In this document: piece after piece, positions 43,348 to 53,497 of the stretch
How the letters are laid out: each line of letters begins with the position of its first letter
Position numbering within the stretch: the stretch's first letter is position 1
Origin: Marinicella meishanensis
Lineage (GTDB): Bacteria; Pseudomonadota; Gammaproteobacteria; Xanthomonadales; Marinicellaceae
Assembly (NCBI RefSeq): GCF_019931145.1
Contig: NZ_JAIOUV010000012.1
Location: 1 to 64,000, forward strand
Reading direction: 5' to 3'
Length of the DNA: 64,000 nt
Notes under the pieces: model-generated
The model's input: the letters and a program-made list of their open reading frames with translations, nothing else
Databases searched by the model: none
What the model was told of the DNA's origin: nothing
Position numbers and translations under genes: made by a program

Positions 43348-44189
43348 GAGTCGACCTCCAGCTGATCCAAGATGTATTGGGGCAATGCAAATGCCGCCCG
43401 ATGGATCCCCGCATTGTGGTAGCGGGTGGTCAAAGTGTGCAATCGCTGGGGGTCCAACTCGGCCTGCCGCAAAGCTGGATTGTGTGCCGCCCAGGCAAAG
43501 GTCATGATGCCACCCACATAGGTCGGCACCGCCGCGCTGTAAAAAGTGACGTCCTGAAAATGGGGCGTCAAGCGTCGGTGGGTGGTGGTCACCTCATCCA
43601 ACTGCATGAAACTGACGCCGTTTTGGGCAACAAATATCCCGTCCTCGGTCAAGCATTTGGCCACGCCTTGGTAAAACCGTGAGGTGAACAACGATTCGCC
43701 AGGACCGATGGGATCGGTTGAATCGGAAATGATGACATCGAATTGTTCGGTGCACTCGGCCACAAAATCCACCCCGTCACCGATCACCACCTTCACCCGC
43801 GGATCAGCAAATGCCCCTTGTGAGTGATTGGGCAGGTGTTGGCGGCACATGTCAATCACCGCTTGATCGATTTCCACCTGGGTCACCGTTTCGATGCCGG
43901 GATGCTTCAGCACCTCACGCAAAATACCGCCATCACCGCCACCAACGATCAACACCTTCTGCGGCTTCGGGTGCGACAGCAAAGGCACATGGGTCATCAT
44001 TTCATGGTAAATGAATTCATCGCGCTCGGTGGTTTGCACCACACCGTCCAACACCATCACCGTGCCCCATTGCTGATTCTCAAAGATCACCAAGTGTTGA
44101 TGGGCCGTCTGATGCTCAAACAGCACCCGATCCACGGTGAAGGTTTGGCCCCACTGGGTGTACAGGGTTTCGGTGATGGCTTGGCTCAC
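43344..44189 (-). CDS. speE: Spermidine synthase
   Basis: The 281-aa aminopropyltransferase has the nucleotide-binding motif [15 protein letters not shown], an acidic VEID motif, and the signature [18 protein letters not shown] with the catalytic Asp. It transfers an aminopropyl group from decarboxylated S-adenosylmethionine to putrescine in the cytosol. It overlaps speD and the ODC gene by 4 nt each. Confidence 0.95.
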   Translation of the reverse strand: MSQAITETLYTQWGQTFTVDRVLFEHQTAHQHLVIFENQQWGTVMVLDGVVQTTERDEFIYHEMMTHVPLLSHPKPQKVLIVGGGDGGILREVLKHPGIETVTQVEIDQAVIDMCRQHLPNHSQGAFADPRVKVVIGDGVDFVAECTEQFDVIISDSTDPIGPGESLFTSRFYQGVAKCLTEDGIFVAQNGVSFMQLDEVTTTHRRLTPHFQDVTFYSAAVPTYVGGIMTFAWAAHNPALRQAELDPQRLHTLTTRYHNAGIHRAAFALPQYILDQLEVDS

Positions 44190-44668
44190 TTGATGGTTCC
44201 GCGTCGCAAGTTATTGACTTCGGTGCGGCCCGGTGTGAAGTGCTGTTGGAACACATCAATGGCTTTTTCCGGGGTGGCATCGCCACACATGAACACATCA
44301 AAAGCGGCAAAGTTCTTTTCTGGCCAGGTGTGCACACTGATGTGTGATTCGGCCAGTACCGCCACACCAGAAATGCCACCATTGGGGGTGAAATGGTGTA
44401 AATGAATGTGCAACAAAGTGGCCTTGGCTGCTTTCACGGCGGCGCGCATGGCCGCTTCCATGTGGGCCAGGTCATCCAAGCGGTGGGCTTCCCACAGATC
44501 AATGATCAAATGGGTGCCAGCAAACACGTGGCCATCGCGGTGGATGAAGTGATCCAGGCGGTCGTCGTTCTGGTCTTGTTGAAAGCTGGGCCAAGCAGTG
44601 GTGGCCGGTGGTTCCCATTGACCAATCACATCGGCCTCAGGGCGCTGAGAGTAGGGGTTTTTTAACAT
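44186..44668 (-). CDS. speD: S-adenosylmethionine decarboxylase proenzyme
   Basis: The start at 44668 gives 160 aa. The self-cleavage site is E-S-H in [13 protein letters not shown], where the Ser becomes the pyruvoyl group, and the catalytic Cys lies in FMCGDA. It makes the aminopropyl donor used by SpeE. A GTG start four codons earlier is also possible. The gene heads the polyamine operon. The 44690-44950 leader region contains inverted GC-rich segments but no regulatory element I can name. Confidence 0.93.
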   Translation of the reverse strand: MLKNPYSQRPEADVIGQWEPPATTAWPSFQQDQNDDRLDHFIHRDGHVFAGTHLIIDLWEAHRLDDLAHMEAAMRAAVKAAKATLLHIHLHHFTPNGGISGVAVLAESHISVHTWPEKNFAAFDVFMCGDATPEKAIDVFQQHFTPGRTEVNNLRRGTIK

Positions 44669-44954
44669 GATTTTTTCCACTCAAAAAACATTGCTGACTT
44701 GGGGTCAACAATAAAAAAAACGGCCCAGCAACCACGGCAGCCGGCCTCGCAAGAAAAAACTGCCCGGTATCACCGCGCAGAAAAAGTGCGCGAATTATTC
44801 ACAAAATGAGTGGCTTTGGCAAGCATTTTTTTTTTGGCGCCGATGAAATCAGTGGTTCGGTATCCGAATCCTTCAGCAAGAATCGTCCCATACACTGTTC
44901 ATCCAGTCCGACTTCATGCCGCTGGGTGCGGTCTTGATGTGCTAAAATCAAACC

Positions 44955-45707
44955 ATGAAATGGGTCTTGTTTTTGCTCTGTCAGGTGTGGGTTTGTCATG
45001 CCGAAATTGACTTGTTGGTGGTGGGTGACAGCCAACAACCGGTGCAGTTTGTGGTGTTGCCTTTCACCTATGAAGGCAGCCAGCTCAGTCCGGCGGTGAC
45101 GGTTGAAAGCCACCTCACCCAAGCCTTGTCCAGCACCGGCTTGTTCAGCATGCCGTTCCGTTATGAGGCACCGGCAGATGTGGACAACATGTTGGCCTGG
45201 GAATTGGCCGGCATTCGCTATGTGATTGCTGGCGAGTTGGTCGAGCAAAATGACTTGTTGGTGTTGCGATTGACGATCAACGACACCTTGGGTTTGCAAC
45301 CGACTTTGTCCAGTGTGTTGTTGAACCCCCGACAATTGGAATTGAGCAGCCAGATGTTTGCGGACCAAGTATACCGCAGCTTGTTTTATGCCACCTTCAC
45401 CAACGACCCTGACAAACAATACCTGAACAATGAAAACGCCACCCTGACCCGCTACTTGAATCAGCTGGTGATGTTGTTCAAAGGGGCCTGGGAGCACAAC
45501 CAGGTGCCCGGCACCTGCACCGTCGACATCCAGCAAATGCCTGGCGGGGTGCCATTCAAAAGCACCTTACAAGTGGATTGTTTTGAGCAACCGGCCTTGG
45601 CCGCTGAAGTCCAGGCCGCCCTGGAGCGGGTGGATGTGTTGCCTTATGAGCATTACCAGGAGGTGTTTGCCCGGGATTTGGTGCTGCACTTTGTCAGCAT
45701 GCTGTGA
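44955..45707 (+). CDS. TolB N-domain / TolA C-domain fusion-like envelope protein
   Basis: The 250-aa protein begins with a signal peptide (MKWVLFLLCQVWVCHA). Residues about 30-155 read like the TolB amino-terminal domain (VLPFTYEG, LTQALSSTGLF, GIRYVIAGEL, MFADQVYRSLF). Residues about 160-250 resemble the TonB/TolA C-terminal fold (ATLTRYLNQLVMLFKGAWE, TCTVDIQQMPGG, ALERVDVLP). The domains normally sit on separate proteins of the Tol-Pal system. It has no beta-propeller. Convergent with the DedA gene 16 nt downstream. Confidence 0.72.
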   Translation: MKWVLFLLCQVWVCHAEIDLLVVGDSQQPVQFVVLPFTYEGSQLSPAVTVESHLTQALSSTGLFSMPFRYEAPADVDNMLAWELAGIRYVIAGELVEQNDLLVLRLTINDTLGLQPTLSSVLLNPRQLELSSQMFADQVYRSLFYATFTNDPDKQYLNNENATLTRYLNQLVMLFKGAWEHNQVPGTCTVDIQQMPGGVPFKSTLQVDCFEQPALAAEVQAALERVDVLPYEHYQEVFARDLVLHFVSML

Positions 45708-45723
45708 TGGGAAAATAAGCCGA

Positions 45724-47619
45724 TTATTTGCGCTTTTGAGTGATGCGCAAATGACCATCGGCGCCTTGGTCAATGACAAACCGCACCCCGTCCAAAGCAG
45801 CCAGCAACTGGCTTTTGTCTGCTTGGCTGTCGGCATATCCCCAATGGTGAAACAGGTACAAATCGGTGTCGCGGCGATGCCGGGTTAAGGTGCCTTTGAA
45901 GCGGTCATCGGCAGCCGAGGGTTCGTGCCAAATGCGCAAGGCAATCAACGCATCCCCATCCGGGAAACTCATCAACAACTGTTCCACCTGACCGCGGTGC
46001 ACGTAGGAAAACAAAGGCAGTTGTTCGGCTTCAGGCTCGGCCTGCATGGCGTCATACACATTGCCCCAGGTTCGGGGTTGGTGACTGTACCAGCCAGCCT
46101 GTAACAGCTGTTGTTCGAGCACGGTGAGGTCGCCGGTGATGTCGATGTCCAGTTGTTGTTCGCCGTTGTTGGCCCAACCGGTGGTTTTGTCGGTGATTTG
46201 TTGTTGCAGCCATTCGGGCTTGGTGACCACCGTGCTGCTGGAAAACAACAACCAGGTGAACACCGGCACCAACAACACGGTGGTGATGAAAGTGATTTTC
46301 ACCGGCAGGCCGAGGAATTGTTTGCGGTTGCGGGTGCGAAAGGCGATGCCGATCACCATCGACCAAATGCTGGCACTCAGCACCGACAGCACCACCATGG
46401 TCAGGTTCATCTGATAAAAGAACAGGGTGGCAAAACCATGCAACAGAATCAACACGCCGGCCAGCACATAGGGCCAACTGCGGAATTTGATGGGGTAGGC
46501 ACCGGCCACCAAAATGGCCCAGAAACTGGACACGGCGGTGAACCAGAACACGTGATTGGCGCTGAACCACTGCCATTCTTCGTGTCCGGCGCGGCCGATC
46601 AACACCGAGAACACATAGGCAGAAACCGACACCAGCAGCCAATGGTTGAGCACCAGGTGCATGCGCCGGTACAAAAACCAGGCCGACACCGTCAGGGTGA
46701 TGGCCAACACCGTCAGGTCATGGCCCAAAAACAGCAGCCACTTCATCGGCAACAAGGTCCAGGGATTGTGGAACGCATAAAAGAACGATTCGGTGCTCTG
46801 ATTCCAGCGCATCAAAGTGTCATTGATGGCGGCAAACCAAATGGCCGCCACCAAAAAAGCCAAGAGCAACACCGCCAACATGGCCAGCGAGCCCTTTTCG
46901 GGTTGGCGGGGGTCGACCAAACCAGAGGTCAGGCGTCCCAGGGTGGGGTGTCGCTGGGTCCAGGCCAGCAGGCTGCTGAGCCAGCGATAGGTGCGCGGCA
47001 TCAACAGTTGGTAGAAGATGTTGATCAGCCAATAAGCGACCCACACCAGCACCACCAAGACCACCACCAAGACCGACAATTTCACCGCCACCTTGGCCAT
47101 GGTTTCCATGGCCGAGCCAAACAACATGCCTGGCAACAGATAAAACGGCGCCCACAAAATCGAGGCCACTAGGCTGATGATAACGTATTTTTTGACGTTC
47201 ATGCCCATCATGCCACCGATGGCCGGGATGATCGGGCGCACCGGTCCCACAAAGCGACCGATGAAGACACTGATGCCACCGTATTTCTGAAAAAACGTCT
47301 GGCCTTTGTCAATCAGGTCTGGGAATTTATAGATGGGCCACATTTTCAGCAGCCGCTGTTTGTACTTATGCCCGATCCAAAAACTGATGCCATCGCCCAG
47401 GAAGCCTCCCAGTGAAGCCCAAATCCAGGCGGTGTAGAAGTCCAACACCCCCAGTCCAATCAAGGCCCCCAGGCTGACCAAAAAGGCGGCGCCAGGAAAA
47501 ATGATGCCGACCAACAAAATGGATTCGGCAAAGGCAAACAAAAAAATCAGGATGCCGGTCCAGTTGGGATTGGCTTGAATCCAATCGTAGACGTCCTTGA
47601 CCCAACCGGTTGGTTCCAT
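45724..47619 (-). CDS. DedA-PAP2-LssY-type inner-membrane protein
   Basis: The 631-aa protein has an N-terminal DedA/SNARE-associated domain (residues about 1-210; GIIFPGAAFLVSLGALIGLG and the conserved FIGRFVGPVRPIIPAIGG). A PAP2-like membrane region (about 240-440) has lost most catalytic residues (no KX6RP; SANH in place of PSGH). A hydrophilic C-terminal LssY-like domain (about 470-620) follows. DedA proteins move or balance polyprenyl or phospholipid carriers; here phosphatase activity is doubtful. Confidence 0.85.
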   Translation of the reverse strand: MEPTGWVKDVYDWIQANPNWTGILIFLFAFAESILLVGIIFPGAAFLVSLGALIGLGVLDFYTAWIWASLGGFLGDGISFWIGHKYKQRLLKMWPIYKFPDLIDKGQTFFQKYGGISVFIGRFVGPVRPIIPAIGGMMGMNVKKYVIISLVASILWAPFYLLPGMLFGSAMETMAKVAVKLSVLVVVLVVLVWVAYWLINIFYQLLMPRTYRWLSSLLAWTQRHPTLGRLTSGLVDPRQPEKGSLAMLAVLLLAFLVAAIWFAAINDTLMRWNQSTESFFYAFHNPWTLLPMKWLLFLGHDLTVLAITLTVSAWFLYRRMHLVLNHWLLVSVSAYVFSVLIGRAGHEEWQWFSANHVFWFTAVSSFWAILVAGAYPIKFRSWPYVLAGVLILLHGFATLFFYQMNLTMVVLSVLSASIWSMVIGIAFRTRNRKQFLGLPVKITFITTVLLVPVFTWLLFSSSTVVTKPEWLQQQITDKTTGWANNGEQQLDIDITGDLTVLEQQLLQAGWYSHQPRTWGNVYDAMQAEPEAEQLPLFSYVHRGQVEQLLMSFPDGDALIALRIWHEPSAADDRFKGTLTRHRRDTDLYLFHHWGYADSQADKSQLLAALDGVRFVIDQGADGHLRITQKRK

Positions 47620-47621
47620 GC

Positions 47622-48914
47622 TCAGGCCTTGATCGCGTTGTGGGCGGCAGCGAGGGTTTGTTCGATGATTTCATCGCTGTGTGTGGAACTGACAAAACCG
47701 GCTTCATAGGCCGACGGTGCCAGGTACACCCCAGCTTTCAACATGGCATGGAAGAAGCGTTTGAAATGGGCTTCATCACACTGGCTCAAATCATCAAAAC
47801 GGTGCACCGGTTGGTCGGTGAAATAAAAGCCAAACATGCCGCCTTGATGACAGGTTGAGAAGGGCACCCCGGCGGCATCGGCAGCGGCTTGCAAGCCCTG
47901 GGTCAGCTTGGCGGTTTGGGCACTGAGGTGGTCATAAAAACCGGGTTCAGAGATGATTTGCATCATCGCCGAACCGGCGGCCATGGCCAGGGGGTTGCCT
48001 GACAAAGTACCGGCTTGGTAGACCGGGCCGCTGGGTGCGATGTGGCTCATGATGTCATGGCGGCCACCGAAGGCACCCACCGGCATGCCGCCACCAATCA
48101 CTTTGCCGAAGGTGGTCAAATCAGGTTGCACCCCGTACAATGCCTGGGCGCCGCCTTGGGCCACCCGAAAACCGGTCATCACCTCGTCAAAAATCAGCAC
48201 CGAGCCGTGCTGATCGCACAGTTGCCGCAGGCCAGCCAAATAACCCGGCAAGGGCTCGATCATGTTCATGTTGCCGGCAATCGGTTCGACAATGATTGCC
48301 GCCACTTCATCGCCGACTTTTTGCATCACCTCCGTCAGGCTGTCCAGGTCATTGAAGGGCACGGTCAGGGTCAAATCGGCCACTGCATCCGGCACGCCGG
48401 GAGAACCGGGGATGCCCAAGGTCAGCACCCCACTGCCGGCCTTGACCAGGAAGGAATCGGCGTGGCCGTGGTAACAACCTTCGAATTTGATGATCTTGTC
48501 ACGACCGGTGAACCCCCGAGCCAGGCGGATGGCGCTCATGGTGGCCTCGGTGCCGGAGTTGACCATGCGCACCAAATCAATCGATGGGATCATGTGGCAA
48601 ATTTGTTCGGCCAAGGTCACTTCCGCCTGGGCTGGCGCACCAAAACTCAAGCCCCGGTCGACCGCGGCATGCACCGCCGCCAACACTTGTTCGTTGCTGT
48701 GACCGGCAATCATGGGGCCCCAACTGCCAATATAGTCAATGTAAGACTTGCCGTTGACGTCATACATGTGCGGACCTTTGGCCGAGGCAATGAACAGCGG
48801 TTCGCCGCCGACCCCTTTGAAAGCCCGGACGGGGGAGTTGACGCCGCCTGGTATGAACTTTTGCGCTTGGGTGAATAAATCGTGGTTGTGGTCCATGGTC
48901 AATGTTGGTGCCAT
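47622..48914 (-). CDS. hemL: Glutamate-1-semialdehyde 2,1-aminomutase
   Basis: The 430-aa PLP enzyme makes 5-aminolevulinate in the C5 heme pathway. Family motifs include the N-terminal [46 protein letters not shown] and the PLP Lys in [15 protein letters not shown]. Length is standard. It lies 2 nt upstream of the DedA gene on the same strand. Confidence 0.96.
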   Translation of the reverse strand: MAPTLTMDHNHDLFTQAQKFIPGGVNSPVRAFKGVGGEPLFIASAKGPHMYDVNGKSYIDYIGSWGPMIAGHSNEQVLAAVHAAVDRGLSFGAPAQAEVTLAEQICHMIPSIDLVRMVNSGTEATMSAIRLARGFTGRDKIIKFEGCYHGHADSFLVKAGSGVLTLGIPGSPGVPDAVADLTLTVPFNDLDSLTEVMQKVGDEVAAIIVEPIAGNMNMIEPLPGYLAGLRQLCDQHGSVLIFDEVMTGFRVAQGGAQALYGVQPDLTTFGKVIGGGMPVGAFGGRHDIMSHIAPSGPVYQAGTLSGNPLAMAAGSAMMQIISEPGFYDHLSAQTAKLTQGLQAAADAAGVPFSTCHQGGMFGFYFTDQPVHRFDDLSQCDEAHFKRFFHAMLKAGVYLAPSAYEAGFVSSTHSDEIIEQTLAAAHNAIKA

Positions 48915-49000
48915 ACAAATAAACCGCCATTATAAATGTTTTGCATTGGATTTGGCATGACATACAATGGTCTATTTGGTCCAAACTGAGCACGAGCCAC

Positions 49001-50416
49001 ATGACATTGAAAAGACCCCATGCGATCGCTGCGGGCCATCCCGAGACCGCCACCGCGGCTGCCCAAATCTTGCAACAAGGTGGCAACGCCTATGATGCCA
49101 TTTTGGCGGCCATGATGATGTCATTTGTGGCCGAACCGTTGTTGGCTTCTCCCGGTGGTGGTGGTTTTTTGTTGGCCGCGGGCCCCGGCCAGGAACCCAA
49201 ACTGTTGGACTTTTTCTCGGACACGCCCTTGCTCCCGGTGTCGCAGATTGACCCCGAGGCGGTGGACTTTTACCCCATCATGGGTGATTTTGGGACCCGC
49301 CAGCAAGAGTTTCACATCGGCCGGGCCGCGGCCGCGGTTCCTGGTGTGCCGGCTGGCATTTTCACCTTGCATGACAAACTGTGCTCTATGGACTTGCCCG
49401 ATATCGCGGCACCGGCCATTCAGGCGGCCCAACAAGGTTTGGTGGTGAACCACCAGCAAGCCTACGTGGCGATGATCCTCAAGCCCATCATCGAGGCCTC
49501 GGCTGAGGCCCGCACCTTGTTCTCCGGTCTGGTCTCTGGGCAGCAGTGGCGCAACCTGCAGTTGGCCGAATTTTTAACCACTTTATCATCCTCGACAGCC
49601 GATTGGTTTTACCAGGGGCCGGTGGCTGCAACCGTGTGTCAACAAGAACAAGGTTTGTTGACGGCGGCTGATTTCGCCCAATACCGCTGTGACATTCGCC
49701 AGCCTTTACAACTGTCGATCAATCAACACACCCTGTACACCAACCCACTGCCGTCCAGCGGTGGTTATTTGATCGTGGAGCAACTGCGGCGATTGAAATC
49801 ACGACACGATGAACTGGCGGTGTTGGAAGCCATGCAACACGCCGATGACCTGAAACGCCACCGCATGGCTGAAGTGTGCCGTGGCACCACCCACATCAGT
49901 GTGGCAGACCAGGACGGCAATCTGGCCAGCCTGACCCTGTCCAATGGAGAAGGCAATGGCCATGTGGTGGGGGATTATGGCTTCATGATGAATAATTTTT
50001 TGGGTGAGGAAGACATCAACCCCGATGGCTTTTTTGCCTGGTCCGAACCGCAACGGCTGCGCTCAATGATGTCACCCACCGTGATCATGCACCCCGAACG
50101 CCAATTCGCCATGGGCACCGGTGGGTCCAACCGCATCAAATCGGCTTTGTTCCAAGTCATCAACCACCTGGTCCACGGTGGCCAGATCCTCAAACACGCG
50201 ATCGAAGCGCCGCGCATGCACTTTGAAAACGGTCATTTGGACGTCGAACCGGGGTTTGCGGCCCCGGCCCTCAAGGCCATGCAAAAACAGTGTCCGATCC
50301 ACACCGAATGGCGCAACCACAACCTGTATTTTGGCGGCGTCAATGCGGTGCAAACCGGCACCACCACCGCCGCAGTGGCCGATTTTCGCCGTCATGGCTG
50401 TGGCATGGTGGTGTGA
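49001..50416 (+). CDS. Gamma-glutamyltransferase family protein, short and without signal peptide
   Basis: With the ATG at 49001 the protein has 471 aa, about 100 shorter than usual periplasmic GGT, and lacks a signal peptide. Landmarks are AAQILQQGGNAYDA and ASPGGGGF in the large-subunit part, and GTTHISVADQDGNLASLT, where the first Thr is the autocleavage nucleophile, then YGFMMNNFLG. A cytosolic amidohydrolase or glutathione-related role is likely. A frame opening at 48941 adds 20 residues without a ribosome site. Confidence 0.85.
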   Translation: MTLKRPHAIAAGHPETATAAAQILQQGGNAYDAILAAMMMSFVAEPLLASPGGGGFLLAAGPGQEPKLLDFFSDTPLLPVSQIDPEAVDFYPIMGDFGTRQQEFHIGRAAAAVPGVPAGIFTLHDKLCSMDLPDIAAPAIQAAQQGLVVNHQQAYVAMILKPIIEASAEARTLFSGLVSGQQWRNLQLAEFLTTLSSSTADWFYQGPVAATVCQQEQGLLTAADFAQYRCDIRQPLQLSINQHTLYTNPLPSSGGYLIVEQLRRLKSRHDELAVLEAMQHADDLKRHRMAEVCRGTTHISVADQDGNLASLTLSNGEGNGHVVGDYGFMMNNFLGEEDINPDGFFAWSEPQRLRSMMSPTVIMHPERQFAMGTGGSNRIKSALFQVINHLVHGGQILKHAIEAPRMHFENGHLDVEPGFAAPALKAMQKQCPIHTEWRNHNLYFGGVNAVQTGTTTAAVADFRRHGCGMVV

Positions 50417-50488
50417 TCTGGAGCCGATTGATGTAACCATTCGGGTGGCTGCGTCGTCTATTTATTTTAAGGTCAAACAGAGGTGAGC

Positions 50489-52150
50489 ATGCATCGATTG
50501 TGCATAGGAATGATTTTGTGTTGGTTTGTGGGGTGGTCAAGCGCCGCAACGGTGCAGGTTGATGTGACCCAAATGCAAGCGGGTGCTTGGACCGTGACTT
50601 ATCAATTGCCAGCGCCGGTCAAACGGCTGTATTTTTATCGAGTGGGCGCCTTGCAAAGAGATGCCTGGCAGCTGTCAGACCCCGATCTGCAGTTGGGCCA
50701 AACCGATGCTGGCCAAGATTATGTGGCATCCCAGTCCGGGCAAGCATTCACTGAGATGACCATCCATTTTGCCTCTGATCAAAGGACCACCCCCAAAGAT
50801 TATGAGTTGAATTTCGCTTTCAGTGATGGCGCTGAACTGCTGTACACCGGACACTTGCTGGTGGCGCTGACCCCCGAGGATAAAACCGAGCACCAATTCA
50901 CTTTCAACACAGCCGCTGATCAATTCATCATCGTTGCCGGTCAACGGCGTCAGCAACAACAGCAATGGCTGGATCAAACCTTGCGCGGCACCTACGTGTA
51001 TTTTGGGCAACAAGAACCGGTGCAATCGGACGCCATGTTGGGTGTGATCGATCCGGGTTTGCCCGCTTGGGTGCAGCAAAAATTGCAACAATACCTGCCA
51101 CAGTTGTTTGATTATTATGCCGCCAAGACCGGCTTGTCGCTGGACTTCACTCCGGTGGTGTATTTCACTTACCGCGACAGTGACCTGAGTGGAACCCAAT
51201 ATGACGGTGGTGTGTTGCCAGGTCTGATTCAATTGAATTTGGTGGGCCAAGATTGGCAACAAGAAACACCTGAAAACCTGACCGGCTTGTTGCATTTTCT
51301 GGCCCACGAAGCGGCCCATTTGTGGAATGCCCAGCTGGTCATGAGTGATTCCCGCCGCGAGCACAGCTGGCTGCATGAAGGCGGGGCCGATGCCTTCGCT
51401 GTGCGGGCCCTGGTACACCTGGGGTTTTGGGATGCCAATGATGCCCGACAGGCCCATGTCCGCTATCTGAATGCCTGTCTGGATGATTTGCAGGGCCATG
51501 CCATCACCGACCATGGGGGTCATCAAAATTTTGCGGTGTATTATGCCTGTGGCGCGACCCTGGCCTGGTTCAGTGAATTGGCGCTGCAAGCGCACCAGGC
51601 GGACACCGATTTGTTTGATTTGTGGCGCGATGTGATGACGCGGGTCCATGCCAAACAGCTCAAGCTGACGCCGGAACAGTATTTCATCAGTTTGTTGCAA
51701 CACAGCCAGAACCCAGCGGTGATGATCCACATCCTGACCTGGTTGACCGAACCACACGCCCAAGCCAACGAGGCCATGGCAGCGGCTTTTGCCGCCGTTG
51801 GGCAGCCCCTGAAAAGCCAGTCTCAGCATCCCAAGCAAGCCAAACAGGCGGCAGCCAGCGCCTTCAAACACCTGATGCAACAAGACTGCCGGGGTTACAG
51901 CTACCACCGCACGCCCCAAGCCTATGTGGTGGGCGAGGGGCTGAGCTGCGGGCAGCTGAAAAGCGGTATGGCAGTGACCCACATCATGGGTGAATCGGTG
52001 GTCGATGGCGGTCATGCCATCCTGGAACAGGTGCGCCGCCGCTGTCAAAGCCAACAGCCCATAACGCTGCAGGCCGCTGAGCAAGCGTCGGTGTCGGTGG
52101 CTTGTCAGACCGCGCCTGCTGCCATCAGGCCTTGGCTGGGTTTGCCATGA
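50489..52150 (+). CDS. Secreted zinc metallopeptidase, M1/M61-like
   Basis: The chosen ATG at 50489, behind AGGTGAG, gives 553 aa. A signal peptide (residues about 1-20) precedes an N-terminal beta-rich domain (21-150) and a gluzincin core with HEAAH at 273-277 and the third ligand E297 in HSWLHEGGADA, a spacing close to M1 and M61 families. A GTG six bases earlier is possible. The substrate cannot be told; it is expected in the periplasm or outside the cell. Confidence 0.85.
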   Translation: MHRLCIGMILCWFVGWSSAATVQVDVTQMQAGAWTVTYQLPAPVKRLYFYRVGALQRDAWQLSDPDLQLGQTDAGQDYVASQSGQAFTEMTIHFASDQRTTPKDYELNFAFSDGAELLYTGHLLVALTPEDKTEHQFTFNTAADQFIIVAGQRRQQQQQWLDQTLRGTYVYFGQQEPVQSDAMLGVIDPGLPAWVQQKLQQYLPQLFDYYAAKTGLSLDFTPVVYFTYRDSDLSGTQYDGGVLPGLIQLNLVGQDWQQETPENLTGLLHFLAHEAAHLWNAQLVMSDSRREHSWLHEGGADAFAVRALVHLGFWDANDARQAHVRYLNACLDDLQGHAITDHGGHQNFAVYYACGATLAWFSELALQAHQADTDLFDLWRDVMTRVHAKQLKLTPEQYFISLLQHSQNPAVMIHILTWLTEPHAQANEAMAAAFAAVGQPLKSQSQHPKQAKQAAASAFKHLMQQDCRGYSYHRTPQAYVVGEGLSCGQLKSGMAVTHIMGESVVDGGHAILEQVRRRCQSQQPITLQAAEQASVSVACQTAPAAIRPWLGLP

Positions 52151-52318
52151 ACGGTCCTTGGTTGCTGGTGGTTTACAAAAAATGACAGTTCTTTGTCTGC
52201 CTTGATCGGTGAATCAGTTAAAATGTCCAAAACAGGTCTTCTGAGCCACTGACTGGTTGGCAACCAGCCACCAAACTGGGTTCAGGAGTCAGACAACCCC
52301 AGATCAGCAGACGACACC

Positions 52319-53497
52319 ATGGATCAAGAACCCAAAGACCCCAACGACGCCAACGACCAGGCACCAACCGACTCAACCAGCGACCCGGTCACTGATGAAG
52401 TGACTGCTGACCCTCAAGCAGCGGTGGACCGTGAGGATGGGCCAGCCGCCGCCCCTGTGGTGGTGAAAAAATCTGGCGGCACCTTCGGCTTGCTGTTGGC
52501 CTTGGTGGCGCTGGTGGCAGTGGCCTATTTGTACTATCGCGATTGGCAAAGTCAGCCTGGGAATGCCGAAGGAGGGGCACTGCAGACCTTGGTGGATCAA
52601 ACCAACCAGCGCCAAGCCGAATTGCGCCAAGCGCTGGACCAAGCCAAACAACAGACCGCAACGTTGCAAGCACAAGTCACCACTTTGCAACAAGCCATGG
52701 ACCAAATCAACAACCGACCGGAGCCGGATTCCGTGGTGGTGGCCGAACCTTTTGACAACAGTGACAACGAGGCCCAGTTACAACAATTGACCGATCAACT
52801 GCAGGACCAGAATCAAACCCTGGCCACCCTGCAACAACAAATCAGGCAGCTGGCGGCCAATCCAGGTACGGCTGAATTGAGCCCTGACTTGTTGGCTGGT
52901 TGGGACCGTCAATTACAACAAGCCATGGTCCGGCAGTCTTTGCAATCGGCCCAGATTTTGCTCGACAGCGAACAGACTGCAGCGGCCATCGCAGCCATTG
53001 AGCGTTTGTTGGCGGACGGTCAACTGGCGGCGACGACCGCGCGACCATTGCGACAGGTATTGAATCAATTGCGTGGCATTGAACAACCCGATGTGCCGGG
53101 TTTGCTGCAAGCCTTGGATGCCTTGACCCAAGAGATCCAGGATTTGACTTTGCCGACCACCGAAACCGCCGAGGAGGCGGCCTGGTATGACCGCTTCATC
53201 AGCGTCAAAAAAATCGACACCACCGGTGGCTTGGCCTCGACCCAGGCTTTGATCGATTTGAAAACCGAACTGCAGCAAGACCTGTACCAAGCCCGCTCAT
53301 TTTTGCGACTGCAGCACCAAACCGCTTGGCAAGCCACCTTGGAACAAGCGGCCGCTCGCTTGTTGGCACAGTTACCGAAACAACAGGCCTTGGCCACTCG
53401 GCTCACCGCATTGTCGCAACAAGCGGTCAGGGCTGAGCTGCCAGCAACAGTCGATTTAACGGCATTGATTGCGTCCTTGGAGGACCCCCAACCATGA
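52319..53497 (+). CDS. hemX: HemX-like membrane-anchored protein
   Basis: The 392-aa protein has an acidic, Asp/Pro-rich cytoplasmic N-terminus, one transmembrane helix (about 58-76), then a long Gln-rich coiled coil (about 85-190) and the conserved HemX periplasmic domain (AAWYDRFISVKKIDT). HemX and HemY normally follow hemCD; here hemC and hemD are not adjacent. It overlaps hemY by 4 nt. Confidence 0.85.
   Translation: MDQEPKDPNDANDQAPTDSTSDPVTDEVTADPQAAVDREDGPAAAPVVVKKSGGTFGLLLALVALVAVAYLYYRDWQSQPGNAEGGALQTLVDQTNQRQAELRQALDQAKQQTATLQAQVTTLQQAMDQINNRPEPDSVVVAEPFDNSDNEAQLQQLTDQLQDQNQTLATLQQQIRQLAANPGTAELSPDLLAGWDRQLQQAMVRQSLQSAQILLDSEQTAAAIAAIERLLADGQLAATTARPLRQVLNQLRGIEQPDVPGLLQALDALTQEIQDLTLPTTETAEEAAWYDRFISVKKIDTTGGLASTQALIDLKTELQQDLYQARSFLRLQHQTAWQATLEQAAARLLAQLPKQQALATRLTALSQQAVRAELPATVDLTALIASLEDPQP

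Noticed and set aside
44681-44954. A riboswitch in the speD leader region
   Set aside because: GC-rich inverted segments are present, but I cannot match them to a known SAM or polyamine-responsive fold.
44799-45536. A 245-codon minus-strand open frame
   Set aside because: It lies antisense to the TolB/TolA-like gene, is His/Gln-rich as expected for a shadow of a Gln/Leu-rich gene, and has no start context.
50675-52084. A 469-codon minus-strand open frame
   Set aside because: It is antisense to the secreted zinc peptidase, whose signal peptide, HEAAH motif and ribosome site are clear.
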